Assembly (NCBI GenBank): GCA_036226585.1
Contig: CP108997.1
Location: forward strand, 2,480,001 to 2,544,000
DNA: 64,000 nucleotides
Direction: 5' to 3'
Source: Streptomyces sp. NBC_00708
Lineage (GTDB): Bacteria; Actinomycetota; Actinomycetes; Streptomycetales; Streptomycetaceae
In this document: in pieces, positions 41,277 through 51,018 of the stretch
Position numbering within the stretch: the stretch's first letter is position 1
How the letters are laid out: each line of letters starts with the position of its first letter
Made by a program: the position numbers and the translations under genes
The notes under the pieces: model-generated
Databases searched by the model: none
What the model was told of the DNA's origin: nothing
The model's input: the letters and a program-made list of their open reading frames with translations, nothing else

Positions 41277-43586
41277 ATGCACACCCCTGCCGGTGCCCCC
41301 GCGGACTTCGGGCCGCTGCTGAACCGCCTGCGCAAGCGCGCCGGGCTCAGTCAGGAGGCCCTCGCACACCGGGCGGGGATCAGCGTGCGGGCGCTGGCCG
41401 ACATGGAACGCGGGCGTACCCGTGGTCCGCAGCGCCATACAGTCGCCGCGCTGGTGACGGCGCTGTCCCCGGACGCGGCCGACGCGGAGGCTCTGGAGCG
41501 GGCGGCGGCTCTGGGGCGTCCGCGACCGCGCTCGGTGCCCGCGGTGCCGACGGGGCTCCGGCTGCCGCGTGACGTACGGGACTTCACGGCCCGCGAGGCC
41601 GAACTGGCGCGGCTGCGGGCGGTGGCGGACGAGGCCGGTCCCGCGCATCCGGCGGTGGTGCTGGTGACCGGGCAGCCAGGGCTGGGCAAGACCGCATTCG
41701 CCGTGCGGGCGGCGCACAGCCTGGCCGGGCACTTCCCGGACGGGCAGTTCGCCGTCGATCTGCGGGGCACGCAGCCCGATCCGGCCGAACCGCACGACGT
41801 GATGCGGCGCCTGCTGCGCGTGCTCGGGGCCGGGGAGTCCGCCGTGCCGCACGAGCGCGAGAGCCTTGCGACACTGTTCCAGGCGACCGTCGCGGAACGG
41901 CGGATACTGATCGTTCTGGACAACGCCGCGGACGAGGCGCAGGTCAGACCGTTGCTGCCCGTGTCGGGGCCGGCCTTGACCCTGGTGACCGGCCGCTGCG
42001 CGCTGACCGGACTCGAGGGTGTGCACCGGATCGCGCTCGATGTGCTGCGGCGTGAGGAGTCGGTGGCGTTGCTCGGCCGGGCGATCGGTGCCGAGCGGGT
42101 GGCGGCGGAGCCCCAGGCGGCACGTGATCTGAGCGATCTGTGCGGGCAGCTGCCCCTCGCCATGCGGATCGCGGCGCAGCGGCTGGCCGCCCGGCCGGGC
42201 GAGCGGCTCGGACGCCTGGTTTCGCAACTCGGCGACGAGGAGCGCCGGCTGGACGCCCTGCGGGCCGGGGATCTGGAGGTGCGGGCGGCGTTCTCGCTGT
42301 CGTACCGGCAACTCGCCCCGAACGCACAGCGGATACTGCGGAGGGCGACCCTCGCCGACGGCGTGGACTTCTCCCCTCGGACCGCGGCGCTGCTGGCCGG
42401 GTGCACGCTGCGCACGGCTCGGCTGCTCACCGAAAGTCTTGCCGACAGGGGGCTGCTCCAGCCCGATCCGGCTGCCGAGCGCTATCGCTTCCACGATCTG
42501 CTGCGGCTGTTCGCCGCCGAGCAGCTGGCCGAGGACGACCCCGCCGAGCTGTCGGGCGCGCGGGAGCACGCGGCTCTCTGGACGCTGGCCCGGGCCCGGG
42601 CGGCGGCGCTCCACTACGACAGCGAGCGCTCGCCCGAAGGTGATCCGCATCCGCCCACCGCGCCCAGGAACGCGGACGAGGCGCGCGGCTGGCTGGAGGC
42701 CGAGCGGGCCCAGTGGATGGGTGCGCTGCGGCAGGCCCTCGCGGACGGGCACCACCAGGAGGTCCTGGACACCGTGGAAGCCATGCACTGGTTTTCGGAC
42801 CTCACCCAGCACTGGGAGCAGTGGGCGGATGTGTTCCGCTGCTCGGTGGCCGCCGCGCGGGCACTCGGCAGCCACCGCGACCGGGCCGTGCACCTCAACT
42901 ACCTCGCCTGGTCCTGCAATCTGTGCGTCCACGACTACACGGCGGGCCTGGCGGCGGCCCGCGAGGCCCTGACAGCCGCCCGCGAGGCCGGCGATCTCCT
43001 TCAGGCCGGCTGGGCCCACGGCTACGGGGCCGGGGCCCTGCACCACCTCGGGCGGGCCGGGGAAGCGGTGGCGTGGCTGAAGGAGTCCGCGGCCTGCCAT
43101 CGGAAGAGCCCCGCATCGCAGAGCCGGCCGGCGGAGCTGTCGACGCTCATCGCCTTGGGCGCCCATCTGCGGTCCATGGGGCGGGCGGAGGAGGCGCTGG
43201 CCATCCATCAGGAGAGCGAGCGGCTGTGCGGCACCGGACTCTCCGGCCAGTCCGAGGGCATCGTCACGATGTACCGGGTGCACACGCTCTACCACCTCGG
43301 CCGGGACTACTCCGCGCTGGACCGCTGGGAGCAGGCCGAGCAGCTGCTCAGCCGCGCCCTCGAGGGGTTCGAGGCCGCCGGTATGGTCGCGTGGAGCGAC
43401 CCGACCCGGCTCGACCTGGCCGTCGCGCTGCGCCGCCTCGGCCGCGTCGCCGAAGCGCATACGGCCCTGGAAGCCGCCCACCGCGGGCTCACCCGGCAGA
43501 ACCATCCGCGCCGCGAGGAGGCGGCTCAGCAACTCGCGGCCTTGCGGGACGCGTGGCCGGAAGGACCGTGTCCCGTGCGCGAGTGA
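41277..43586 (+). CDS. XRE-NB-ARC-TPR (STAND) transcriptional regulator
   Basis: 769 aa from ATG 41277, with CGGAGAA upstream. XRE helix-turn-helix at about 11-66 (LLNRLRKRAGLSQEALAHRAG). A STAND ATPase follows: Walker A GQPGLGKTAF near 134, Walker B ILIVLDNA near 210 and the GxP-like LCGQLPLAMRIAA. A winged-helix-like segment (FSLSYRQLAPNAQRILR) leads to TPR-like repeats from about 500 to 760. Proteins of this design are switch-like regulators or signal-transducing ATPases. Its target may be the divergent secreted lectin gene. An immune-type STAND role is possible but there is no effector domain. Confidence 0.87.
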   Translation: MHTPAGAPADFGPLLNRLRKRAGLSQEALAHRAGISVRALADMERGRTRGPQRHTVAALVTALSPDAADAEALERAAALGRPRPRSVPAVPTGLRLPRDVRDFTAREAELARLRAVADEAGPAHPAVVLVTGQPGLGKTAFAVRAAHSLAGHFPDGQFAVDLRGTQPDPAEPHDVMRRLLRVLGAGESAVPHERESLATLFQATVAERRILIVLDNAADEAQVRPLLPVSGPALTLVTGRCALTGLEGVHRIALDVLRREESVALLGRAIGAERVAAEPQAARDLSDLCGQLPLAMRIAAQRLAARPGERLGRLVSQLGDEERRLDALRAGDLEVRAAFSLSYRQLAPNAQRILRRATLADGVDFSPRTAALLAGCTLRTARLLTESLADRGLLQPDPAAERYRFHDLLRLFAAEQLAEDDPAELSGAREHAALWTLARARAAALHYDSERSPEGDPHPPTAPRNADEARGWLEAERAQWMGALRQALADGHHQEVLDTVEAMHWFSDLTQHWEQWADVFRCSVAAARALGSHRDRAVHLNYLAWSCNLCVHDYTAGLAAAREALTAAREAGDLLQAGWAHGYGAGALHHLGRAGEAVAWLKESAACHRKSPASQSRPAELSTLIALGAHLRSMGRAEEALAIHQESERLCGTGLSGQSEGIVTMYRVHTLYHLGRDYSALDRWEQAEQLLSRALEGFEAAGMVAWSDPTRLDLAVALRRLGRVAEAHTALEAAHRGLTRQNHPRREEAAQQLAALRDAWPEGPCPVRE

Positions 43587-43623
43587 CACGGCATGGGCGC
43601 GGGCACGGCGCCGGTGAGCGCCG

Positions 43624-44199
43624 TCAGCCGGTGATCAGCTTCTGGAGCGCGGGGGCGTAGAGGTCGGCGATGTGCTCCGGAGTGGCGAGGGCCCCCGCCC
43701 CCTCGCGGTGGAGGCTCAGCGTCGCGCCGAGGCCCAGCAGATGCCCGGCCAGGAGTTCCGCGCGCAGGGCGCGGTCCTCGCCGGGGAGGCGGGCGGTCAG
43801 CGCGTCGGTGACCTGTTCGTGGAAGCGGTCGCGGAGCAGGGAGCGTTCGTCCTGGTTGCCCAGGGAGAAGACGACGCGCAGCAGCGGGTCCGACTGGAGC
43901 GCGCGACGCCGGGTGATCAGGGTGACCACCATGTGCCGGCCCAGCACGTCGAGCGGCGCGTCGAACAGCTCCGCGGCGGCGGGCCCGAAGTCGGCCACCG
44001 TGTTGAACAGTTCCTCCTTGCGGCCGAAGTGCTTGACCACCAGGGAGGGGCTGACCCCCGCGTCCGCCGCGATCCCCCGGATCGTCACCTCCGCGTACGG
44101 GCGCTGGGTGAACGCCCGCCGGGCCGCCCGCAGGATCGCGTCGCGGCCCGTACCGCTGTCCGTGGCCGGGGTCGTCGCGATGGCCTGGCCGCCGGTCAT
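43624..44199 (-). CDS. TetR-family repressor of the MFS exporter
   Basis: 191 aa from ATG 44199, with GGAGG four bases upstream. The HTH is at about residues 19-65 (ILRAARRAFTQRPYAEVTIRGIAADAGVSPSLVVKHFGRKEELF, in parts). The C-terminal domain is of TetR_C_17-like type. The ATG overlaps the TGA of the MFS gene by 4 bp, so both are on one transcript; a likely operator lies ahead of the MFS gene. It should release the exporter when the drug or metabolite binds. Confidence 0.9.
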   Translation of the reverse strand: MTGGQAIATTPATDSGTGRDAILRAARRAFTQRPYAEVTIRGIAADAGVSPSLVVKHFGRKEELFNTVADFGPAAAELFDAPLDVLGRHMVVTLITRRRALQSDPLLRVVFSLGNQDERSLLRDRFHEQVTDALTARLPGEDRALRAELLAGHLLGLGATLSLHREGAGALATPEHIADLYAPALQKLITG

Positions 44200-45707
44200 G
44201 CGCCCTCCTGGATTCCCGCCGGCCGCGCACCGCCCTTCCGGGTGCCCGGCGCCTTGCGGCTCTCCTCGACCGTACCCGCCCCGGCGGGCCTGCCGCCCGG
44301 CAGCATGAGCGTGACCAGCAGGGCGAGCAGCGCGGCGCCCGCCGCGATCACGAAGACCAGCTGGTACGCGTGGAGCGTCGGCGCGGTCCTGCCACCGGCC
44401 AGGAAGGTGATGTTGGCGAGCACGGCGGCCACCGTCGCGCTGCAGAACGCCTGCCCGATGGACCGCATGAGGGTGTTCAGCCCGTTGGCCGCCCCGGTCT
44501 CGCTGACCGGGACCCCGCGCATCACGAGGGCGGGCAGCGCCGAGTACGCGATGGCCGTGCCGGAGGCGACGACCGTGGCGCCCGCGATGATGAGCCACAG
44601 GCTGTGGCTGGTGAAGTACCGCACCCCGTAGCCCGCGGCGATGATCCCGGCCGCGAGCGCCAGGCTGACCTTGGGGCCGTGCTTGGCGGAGATCCGGGCC
44701 GAGACCGGCGAGAGCGCCACCATGGCCACACCGCCCGGCAGCAGGCACAGACCGCTGACGACGAGCGAGGCGCCGAGCCCGTAGCCGGTGGCCTTCGGCT
44801 CCTGCACCATCTGGGCGGTGACCAGCGAGTTCGCGTAGAAGGCGAAACCGATGAGCAGGGCGGCGATGTTGGTGAGGAGGACCGCCGGCCGGGCGGAGAC
44901 CCGGAGGTCGACCATGGGCGTCGCGACGCGGAGCTCGTACGCCCCCCAGACCAGCGCCACCACGACGGCCGCCACCAGCAGTCCGAGCGTCCGGCCCGAG
45001 GTCCAGCCCCAGTCGCCGCCCTGCGTCACCGCGAGCAGCAGGCAGACCAGCGCACCCGACAGGCCGAGGGCGCCGAGCGCGTCGAAGCGGCCGCGGCTGC
45101 GCAGCGGGGACTCCGGTACGCAGGTCAGCACGAGCACGATGTCGATCAGGCCGATGGCGCCGGAGACCCAGAACATCGTGTGCCAGTCGAAGTTCTCCAC
45201 GACCAGCGCGGCGATCGGCAGGCCGACGGCGGCGCCGATGCCGAGGGTCGAGCTCATGAGCGCGACGGCGGACAGCACGCGCTCGGGCGGCAGTTCGTCG
45301 CGCAGGATGCTGATGCCGAGCGGTACGACGGCGATGGCGGCGCCCTGGAGCGCGCGGCCGGTGATCAGCACGCCGATGTGGGAACTCGCCCCGCACAGCA
45401 CCGAGCCCACCACGAGCACCGCGAGCGAGGCGACGAGCACCCGCCGTTTGCCGTACATGTCGCCGACCCGGCCGAGGACGGGCGTGAAGACCGCGCCGGT
45501 GAGCAGTGTGACGGTGACCAGCCAGCTCGCGGCGGCCGGGGTGGCGCCGGTCAGCTCGGGGATGTGCGGGAGGAGCGGGACGACGATCGTCTGCATGACC
45601 GCGACGACGACCCCGCAGAAGGCCAGCACCCCCACCGCGAAGCGCGGGTGCGGGGCCTGGACCGCGGGGGTCGTGGGGGCGGCGGGGGCGGGTATGTCCG
45701 CGGGCAT
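44196..45707 (-). CDS. DHA2-type MFS drug exporter
   Basis: 503 aa from ATG 45707, with GGAG four bases upstream. About 14 hydrophobic segments, motif A GRVGDMYGKRRVLVAS, motif C-like GAAVGLPIAALVVENFDWHTMFW, as in EmrB/QacA proton-drug antiporters. The substrate is unknown. It is the first gene of a two-gene unit with its TetR repressor. Confidence 0.92.
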   Translation of the reverse strand: MPADIPAPAAPTTPAVQAPHPRFAVGVLAFCGVVVAVMQTIVVPLLPHIPELTGATPAAASWLVTVTLLTGAVFTPVLGRVGDMYGKRRVLVASLAVLVVGSVLCGASSHIGVLITGRALQGAAIAVVPLGISILRDELPPERVLSAVALMSSTLGIGAAVGLPIAALVVENFDWHTMFWVSGAIGLIDIVLVLTCVPESPLRSRGRFDALGALGLSGALVCLLLAVTQGGDWGWTSGRTLGLLVAAVVVALVWGAYELRVATPMVDLRVSARPAVLLTNIAALLIGFAFYANSLVTAQMVQEPKATGYGLGASLVVSGLCLLPGGVAMVALSPVSARISAKHGPKVSLALAAGIIAAGYGVRYFTSHSLWLIIAGATVVASGTAIAYSALPALVMRGVPVSETGAANGLNTLMRSIGQAFCSATVAAVLANITFLAGGRTAPTLHAYQLVFVIAAGAALLALLVTLMLPGGRPAGAGTVEESRKAPGTRKGGARPAGIQEGA

Positions 45708-45736
45708 GTCTCTCCGTTGCGGGCTCGGCGGCGAGG

Positions 45737-45785
45737 AGGGGGTGCACAGATGTTCACCTCCAGGGTAAACGCTTGTGCACCCCCT
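45737..45785 (-). promoter_or_regulatory. Inverted repeats in the MFS-TetR promoter
   Basis: A 12-bp perfect inverted repeat, AGGGGGTGCACA (45737-45748) and TGTGCACCCCCT (45774-45785), flanks a second dyad GTTTACC-N5-GGTGAAC (minus strand). Both are candidate TetR operators about 30-80 bp before the exporter start. Confidence 0.5.
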
Positions 45786-45910
45786 CGGCGACGGGAGGGC
45801 GGGAGCGCGAGTTAGCCTCGATCCGGGCGCCGGTGCGGCGCGAGGCGGCCGGCGCGTACGCGTGCGCCGGGCGCACACCCATGACAGGGACGAAGGCGGA
45901 GGTGGCTGCG

Positions 45911-46213
45911 ATGGCGAAGGTGCCGGCGGCGGCGGTTGCGGCGGGCGGACTGGTCGGCGGTTACGCCGTCGCGCGGTGGACCCGCAAGCGGCCGCTGGGC
46001 GGGGTCGCGCTCGCGGCGGCGGGCGGTGTCGCCGCGTACGAGTGGAACCGGCAGGCGGGCCCGCGCGCGGCCGTCGCGCTGACCACCGCGTACGTGGCCG
46101 CGTTCGCGGGCTCGCACCCGCTGGCGAAGAAGGTCGGCGCCTGGCCCGCCGTCTTCACCGTGGCGGGCACGGTCGCCGCCGCGTCCTGGGTGGTCACCCG
46201 CCGGGCGTCCTGA
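45911..46213 (+). CDS. Small hydrophobic membrane protein
   Basis: 100 aa from ATG 45911, chosen for GGAGG eight bases upstream (ATG 45881 in frame has none). Three to four hydrophobic Ala/Gly-rich segments (AAVAAGGLVGGYAVA, GGVALAAAGGVAAYEW, AVALTTAYVAAFAG, AVFTVAGTVAAASWVV) with basic loops. No family recognised. It diverges from the MFS operon. Confidence 0.6.
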   Translation: MAKVPAAAVAAGGLVGGYAVARWTRKRPLGGVALAAAGGVAAYEWNRQAGPRAAVALTTAYVAAFAGSHPLAKKVGAWPAVFTVAGTVAAASWVVTRRAS

Positions 46214-46487
46214 GCGGGGGCGCCCTCCGGGCGCGGTGGTGGGGCGTGCCTGGCCTGGGCGTGCCCGAGCCCGGCATCCCCGATGCCTGGCTCCCCTGAC
46301 CCGGGCATCCCCGACCCGGGCATCCCCGAGCCGGGCGTCCACGACCCCGGGCGCTCCTGGCGGGAGCGCGGGCGCCGCACGGGCACGGGCGCCGCACGGG
46401 CACGGGCGCCAAGGCAGCCCGCACCCGAACGGCCGCCCGCCCCGGCCCGGCGCCCCGCCCCCTACCCGGCCCCGCCCCGGGGCCCCC
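46214..46487. repeat. Gene-free convergent gap with short direct repeats
   Basis: No gene is supported. CCCGGGCATCCCCGA-like units occur about three to four times near 46270-46335, and GGGCGCCGCACGGGCAC occurs twice in tandem near 46365-46405. The rest is low-complexity C-rich sequence. Confidence 0.5.
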
Positions 46488-47837
46488 TCACCCCCACAGC
46501 GCCCACGACACCGTGTAGATCGCCAGGCCCGCCAGCGCACCCACCACCGTGCCGTTGATACGGATGAACTGCAGGTCGCGCCCGATGTGGGCCTCGATCT
46601 TCCGCGAGGTCTGGTCCGCGTCCCAGCCGGCCACCGTGTCGCTGATCAGCGACGTGATCTCCGCCCGGTAGGTCGTCACGACGTACACCGCCGCGTCCTC
46701 CAGCCAGCCCTCCAGCTTCGCCTGGAGCCGGTCGTCCGTGGCCAGGCGGGCGCCCAGCGACATCAGGGAGGCCCGCGCGCGCAGCCGCAGCTCGCTCTGC
46801 TCGTCCTCCGCCGCCGCGATCACCATCGCCCGCACCGACGCCCAGGCGGAGGCGATGACGTCCTGGACCTCGCCGCGCCCCAGGATCTCCGACTTCAGCC
46901 GCTCCACCCGGTCCCGGGTCTCCGAGTCGGTCTGCAGGTCGGCCGCGAAGTCCCCCAGGAACGTGTCGATGGAACCGCGCGCCGGGTGCCCCGGCATGTC
47001 GCGCATCTCGGTGACGAAGCGCAGCAGCTCCTTGTAGACCCGCTCCCCGACCCGCTTGTCGACGAACCGGGGCGTCCAGCCCGGCGCCCCGCCCTGCACC
47101 GCGTCCATCACCGAGTCGCCGTGCAGCACGAGCCAGTCGTGCGCACGGGCGCAGACCAGGTCCACGAGCTTGCGGTGGCCGCCGTCGGCGACGACCTTCT
47201 CCAGCATCTTGCCGAGCCCGGGGCCGATCTCCACCGCGTTCGCCCGCCGGGTGATCGCCTCACCGACGACGGCCTGCACATCCGCGTCCCGCAGGACGGT
47301 GAGCGCCCCGCGCAGCGCGGTCGACAGCTCGGCCGTCACCCGGTCCGCGTGGGCCGGCTCCGCGAGCCAGCCGCCGACCCGGCGGCCGATGCCCAGGGAG
47401 TGAATCCGGTCACGTACGACGTCCCCGGAGAGAAAGTTCTCGCCGACGAAGGAACCGAGGGAGGCCCCGAGCTGGTCCTTCTTGGTGGGAATGATGGCGG
47501 TGTGCGGAATCGGCAGACCGAGCGGACGCTTGAAGAGGGCCGTGACGGCGAACCAGTCGGCCAGCGCACCCACCATGCCCGCCTCGGCAGCCGCCGCGAC
47601 GAAGCCCGGCCAGCCGCTCACCCCCTCGTGCTTCGCCCAGGTGGCGAGGACGTACACGAGCGCGACCAGCAGAAGGAGGCCGGTGGCCGTGGTCTTCATA
47701 CGGCGTACGCCACGACGCTTCTCCTCGTCCGCAGCGGTGTACGCGAACGAGGCGAGGCCCGCGGGCCTCGCCCTCCCACCGGGCCCCGGGGGCAGTTCGC
47801 CCCGCTCGGTCCGCCCGGTCCCGTCGATCCGTTCCAT
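46488..47837 (-). CDS. DUF445 membrane protein
   Basis: 449 aa from ATG 47837 (GTG 47846 possible). An N-terminal TM pair (TTATGLLLLVALVYVLATW, then GMVGALADWFAVTALFKRP, the DUF445 signature) is followed by HTAIIPTKKDQLGASLGSFVGENFL, a long helical cytoplasmic region and a final TM (VVGALAGLAIYTVSWALWG). The family, also found in Bacillus as YheB, has no firm function; links to envelope integrity are proposed. Confidence 0.88.
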   Translation of the reverse strand: MERIDGTGRTERGELPPGPGGRARPAGLASFAYTAADEEKRRGVRRMKTTATGLLLLVALVYVLATWAKHEGVSGWPGFVAAAAEAGMVGALADWFAVTALFKRPLGLPIPHTAIIPTKKDQLGASLGSFVGENFLSGDVVRDRIHSLGIGRRVGGWLAEPAHADRVTAELSTALRGALTVLRDADVQAVVGEAITRRANAVEIGPGLGKMLEKVVADGGHRKLVDLVCARAHDWLVLHGDSVMDAVQGGAPGWTPRFVDKRVGERVYKELLRFVTEMRDMPGHPARGSIDTFLGDFAADLQTDSETRDRVERLKSEILGRGEVQDVIASAWASVRAMVIAAAEDEQSELRLRARASLMSLGARLATDDRLQAKLEGWLEDAAVYVVTTYRAEITSLISDTVAGWDADQTSRKIEAHIGRDLQFIRINGTVVGALAGLAIYTVSWALWG

Positions 47838-48001
47838 CCGCTCCACCCGTCCGCGTACGCACGGCCCCCGGCGACCGCTACGCATTGTGCCTACCTGACC
47901 TACTCCCGGGCCGCACGCCGAGTTCCCCGTGCCCTGCCTCATCATGGGAAGCGGTCCGCTCCCCCCTTCTTTCCTCTTTTCCGCAAGGAGACACACCGCC
48001 C

Positions 48002-49252
48002 ATGCCCAGGCGCCAGGGGTACGCCCTGCTCATAGCCCTAGTGGCGGGTACCGCCGCGCTCGCCGCAGCCGTGGCGTTCGCCGGTTCCCTGCTGTTCACC
48101 GGGGACCGGGCGACCGCCGCCGCCACCACCGCCCCGCAGGGCGTGGCCCGGACCCCGGCCGCCCCGGCGCACTCCTCCGGGCACTGGCTCGCCACCTGGG
48201 CGGCGGCCCCCGTCCTCGGGGTGGCCGACCCGGCACAGGCGGGGGACCAGCGCCGGCGCGTCATCCGCAACGTCGTGCACACCAGCATCGGCGGCGCCGA
48301 GGCCCGGCTCACCCTGTCCAACCTGTTCGGCACGGCACCCCTGCTCATCGAGAACGTCACCGTGAACACCCGCCCCGTGACGTTCCGCGGGGCCCCGTCC
48401 GTCACGGTCCCGGCCGGCCGGCAGACCGTCAGCGACGCCGTCGCCGTCCCGGTCGACGCCGACGCCGACCTCGTGGTCACCCTGCGCACCCCGACCGCCG
48501 ACGGACCGGTCACCTCGCACCCCAACAGCCACCAGACCTCGTACACCGAGGACGGCCGGGGCACCTGGAGCACCACGCAGTGGCGCTACCTCACCGCCGT
48601 GGACGTACGCGGCGGCGCCACGGGGGCGACCGCGACGCTCGTCGCGTTCGGCGACTCGCTCACGGCGGGCACCGGCTCCACCACCGACGCGAACACCCGC
48701 TGGCCCGACCTCCTCGCCGACCGGCTGCACGGCCGGTACGCGGTGGTCAACCAGGGCATCGGCGGCAACCGCCTGCTGCGCGACCGCATCGGCCCGCGCG
48801 CCACCGACCGCTTCGAGCGCGATGTCCTCGGCGTCTCCGGTGTGAAGACGGTCGTCATCGCACTCGGCATCAACGACCTCCAGCTGCTGCCGAGGGAGAC
48901 CGACCCCGAGCGGATCACCGGCGCTCTGCGCAGCCTCACCCAGCGGGCCCACGCGCGCGGTCTGCGGGTCGTCGGCGCCACCCTCATGCCGTACCGGGGC
49001 GCGCGCAACTGGACGGCCGCCGGCGAACGGGTGCGGGAACGCGTCAACGCGGAGATCCGGGCCGGCGGGGTCTTCGACGAAGTCATCGACTCCGACCTGT
49101 CGCTGCGCGACCCGGCCCAGCCGCAGCGCCTGCGCGCCGCGTACGACTCCGGCGACCACCTGCACCTGAACGACGCCGGCTACGCACGCGTGGCGGGGCT
49201 GCTGGACGTCGGCACGCTGCTCGGGACCAGGGCGACGACCGACGCGCTCTGA
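48002..49252 (+). CDS. Secreted SGNH/GDSL hydrolase
   Basis: 416 aa from ATG 48002, with AAGGAG about 11 bases upstream. Signal or anchor helix at about 6-30. An N-terminal beta-sandwich-like part (HWLATWAAAPVLG, TLSNLFGTAPL) is followed by the SGNH blocks: FGDSLTAG (Ser nucleophile), NQGIGGNRLL (Gly), LGINDLQLL (Asn) and SGDHLHLNDAGY (Asp-x-x-His). The protein is an extracellular esterase; SGNH members with this two-part layout deacetylate polysaccharides or cleave lipid esters. Confidence 0.9.
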   Translation: MPRRQGYALLIALVAGTAALAAAVAFAGSLLFTGDRATAAATTAPQGVARTPAAPAHSSGHWLATWAAAPVLGVADPAQAGDQRRRVIRNVVHTSIGGAEARLTLSNLFGTAPLLIENVTVNTRPVTFRGAPSVTVPAGRQTVSDAVAVPVDADADLVVTLRTPTADGPVTSHPNSHQTSYTEDGRGTWSTTQWRYLTAVDVRGGATGATATLVAFGDSLTAGTGSTTDANTRWPDLLADRLHGRYAVVNQGIGGNRLLRDRIGPRATDRFERDVLGVSGVKTVVIALGINDLQLLPRETDPERITGALRSLTQRAHARGLRVVGATLMPYRGARNWTAAGERVRERVNAEIRAGGVFDEVIDSDLSLRDPAQPQRLRAAYDSGDHLHLNDAGYARVAGLLDVGTLLGTRATTDAL

Positions 49253-49264
49253 GGGGGCGACCGG

Positions 49265-49942
49265 CTACCGGTCGCCCTTCTCCAGCCGCCCGCGCTCGCG
49301 CTCCGCCTCCCGCAGCCGCTGCTTCTCCGCCTTGCTGCGCTTGTGCTCGACGCCGACGCCGCCCATCAGCGCGAATCCGGTGACCCGGACCCGGGGCGCG
49401 TCGGGCGCGGGGACCGACTCGTCCCTGGCGTTCTCCCCGAAACCGCCCATGATGCCGATGCCCCGGACCTCCACGTTGAGGTCCGGCGGGACCGTCACCT
49501 GGATGCCGCCCATGATCGTGATGCAGCGGATGACGGTCTCGCGGTCCTCGAAGTCCGCCTCGCGCAGGTCGATCTCGCCGCCGCCCCACATCGCGAACGC
49601 GGTGAAGACCCGGCCCACCGTCCAGTTGCCCCGGCGGCGGAACCCGCCCCAGAACGCGAAGGCCCCGCCCGAAGTGGCCGGCTTGCCGATCCGCTCCGAC
49701 CAGCGGGCCGCCGACCCCGGCCGGGCCCGTACGGCGGGCGAGGACGACGGGGAGCCGGCGGCCGGCAGGTCACGGACGAGCGGTTCCAGCTCCCCGTGCG
49801 TACGGGCCTTGTACGCGCTGTCGAGACGCTGGTCGAACTCCTCCATCTCCAGCCGGCCCTCGGCCACCGCCTCCCGCAGGATCTCGGCAACACGTTCACG
49901 CTCGGCGTCGGAGGCCCGCATCTCGGGGAGTTCGCTCGTCAT
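49265..49942 (-). CDS. DUF1707 protein with LiaF-like C-terminal domain
   Basis: 225 aa from ATG 49942. DUF1707 at about residues 6-60 (PEMRASDAERERVAEILR, AEGRLEMEEFDQRL, ARTHGELEPLVRDLP), then a LiaF-like/cell-wall-active beta-helix domain (FTAFAMWGGGEIDL, ITIMGGIQVTVPPDLNVEVRG, GIGIMGGFGENA, GFALMGGVGVEHKR). There is no TM segment. The family is linked to cell-envelope stress responses in Actinobacteria. A solo gene next to the ABC transporter operon. Confidence 0.87.
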   Translation of the reverse strand: MTSELPEMRASDAERERVAEILREAVAEGRLEMEEFDQRLDSAYKARTHGELEPLVRDLPAAGSPSSSPAVRARPGSAARWSERIGKPATSGGAFAFWGGFRRRGNWTVGRVFTAFAMWGGGEIDLREADFEDRETVIRCITIMGGIQVTVPPDLNVEVRGIGIMGGFGENARDESVPAPDAPRVRVTGFALMGGVGVEHKRSKAEKQRLREAERERGRLEKGDR

Positions 49943-49969
49943 ACCGCGCAGCCTATTGAACGTGTCCCC

Positions 49970-50998
49970 TCACGTCACCGGCTCCCCCGGCCGCTCCCGC
50001 GCGTACATCCTGGCGATGACGGCCTCGATGTCCGGCTCCCGCACCGAGAGGTCCACCAACGGGTACTCCGCGGCGATCCGCGCCACCAGCGGAGCCGCCG
50101 AGGCCGACGCCGGAAAGGCCAGCCACTGGCGCGGCCCCTCCACCTTCACCGTCCGCACCGACGGCTCCGACTCCAGCTGGATCGGCGGGAGTTCGCGCTC
50201 CAGGTCGACCACGAGCGTCCGCTCGCTCTCCCCCACCTCGTGCAGCCCCGCCAGCTTCCCGTCGTACATCAGCCGGCCGTGGTCGATCACCATCACCCGG
50301 CTGCACAGCTGCTCGATGTCCGTGAGGTCATGGGTCGTCAGCAGCACCGTCGTCCCGCGCTCCGCGTTCAAGTCCCGCAGGAACTCCCGCACCTTGGCCT
50401 TGGACACCACATCCAGGCCGATCGTCGGCTCGTCCAGGTACAGCACCTCCGGGTCGTGCAGCAGCGCCGCCGCGATGTCCCCCCGCATCCGCTGCCCGAG
50501 CGACAACTGCCGCACGGGGACCTCCAGGAGATCGCCCAGGTCGAGGAGTTCGACGCACTGGTCCAGATTCGCCCGGAAGCGCGCGTCGGGCACCCGGTAC
50601 ATCCGGTGCATCAGCCGGTACGAGTCCCGCAGCGGCAGGTCCCACCACAGCGTCGTCCGCTGCCCGAAGACCACCCCGATCCGGTGCGCCAGCCGGGTGC
50701 GCTCCCGCGAGGGGTCGATGCCCGCGACCCGCAGCGAACCGCCGCTCGGGGTGAGGATGCCCGTCAGCATCTTGATCGTCGTCGACTTCCCGGCCCCGTT
50801 CGGCCCGATGTAGCCGACCATCTCGCCGCGCTCCACCCGGAAGCTGATCCCGTCGACCGCCCGCACCTGACGCCGCTCGCCACGCAGGAAACCCGTCCTG
50901 CGGCGGACGTCGAAGACCTTCTCCAGACCGTCCAGCTCGATGAAGGCCGCCCCGGCACCGGTATGCCCGCCCGTGGCCGATTCCGTATCCGTACTCAT
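49970..50998 (-). CDS. ABC-2 exporter ATP-binding protein
   Basis: 342 aa from ATG 50998, with GAGG seven bases upstream. Walker A GYIGPNGAGKSTTIKML, signature LSLGQRMRGD, Walker B VLYLDEPTIGLD, H-loop LLTTHDLTDIEQLC. The C-terminal 90 residues form an accessory domain. Third gene of a three-gene unit after two permeases; the same trio is widely conserved in Streptomyces. The substrate is unknown. Confidence 0.93.
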   Translation of the reverse strand: MSTDTESATGGHTGAGAAFIELDGLEKVFDVRRRTGFLRGERRQVRAVDGISFRVERGEMVGYIGPNGAGKSTTIKMLTGILTPSGGSLRVAGIDPSRERTRLAHRIGVVFGQRTTLWWDLPLRDSYRLMHRMYRVPDARFRANLDQCVELLDLGDLLEVPVRQLSLGQRMRGDIAAALLHDPEVLYLDEPTIGLDVVSKAKVREFLRDLNAERGTTVLLTTHDLTDIEQLCSRVMVIDHGRLMYDGKLAGLHEVGESERTLVVDLERELPPIQLESEPSVRTVKVEGPRQWLAFPASASAAPLVARIAAEYPLVDLSVREPDIEAVIARMYARERPGEPVT

Positions 50999-51018
50999 GC
51001 CGCTTCCTCTCCCGTCCG

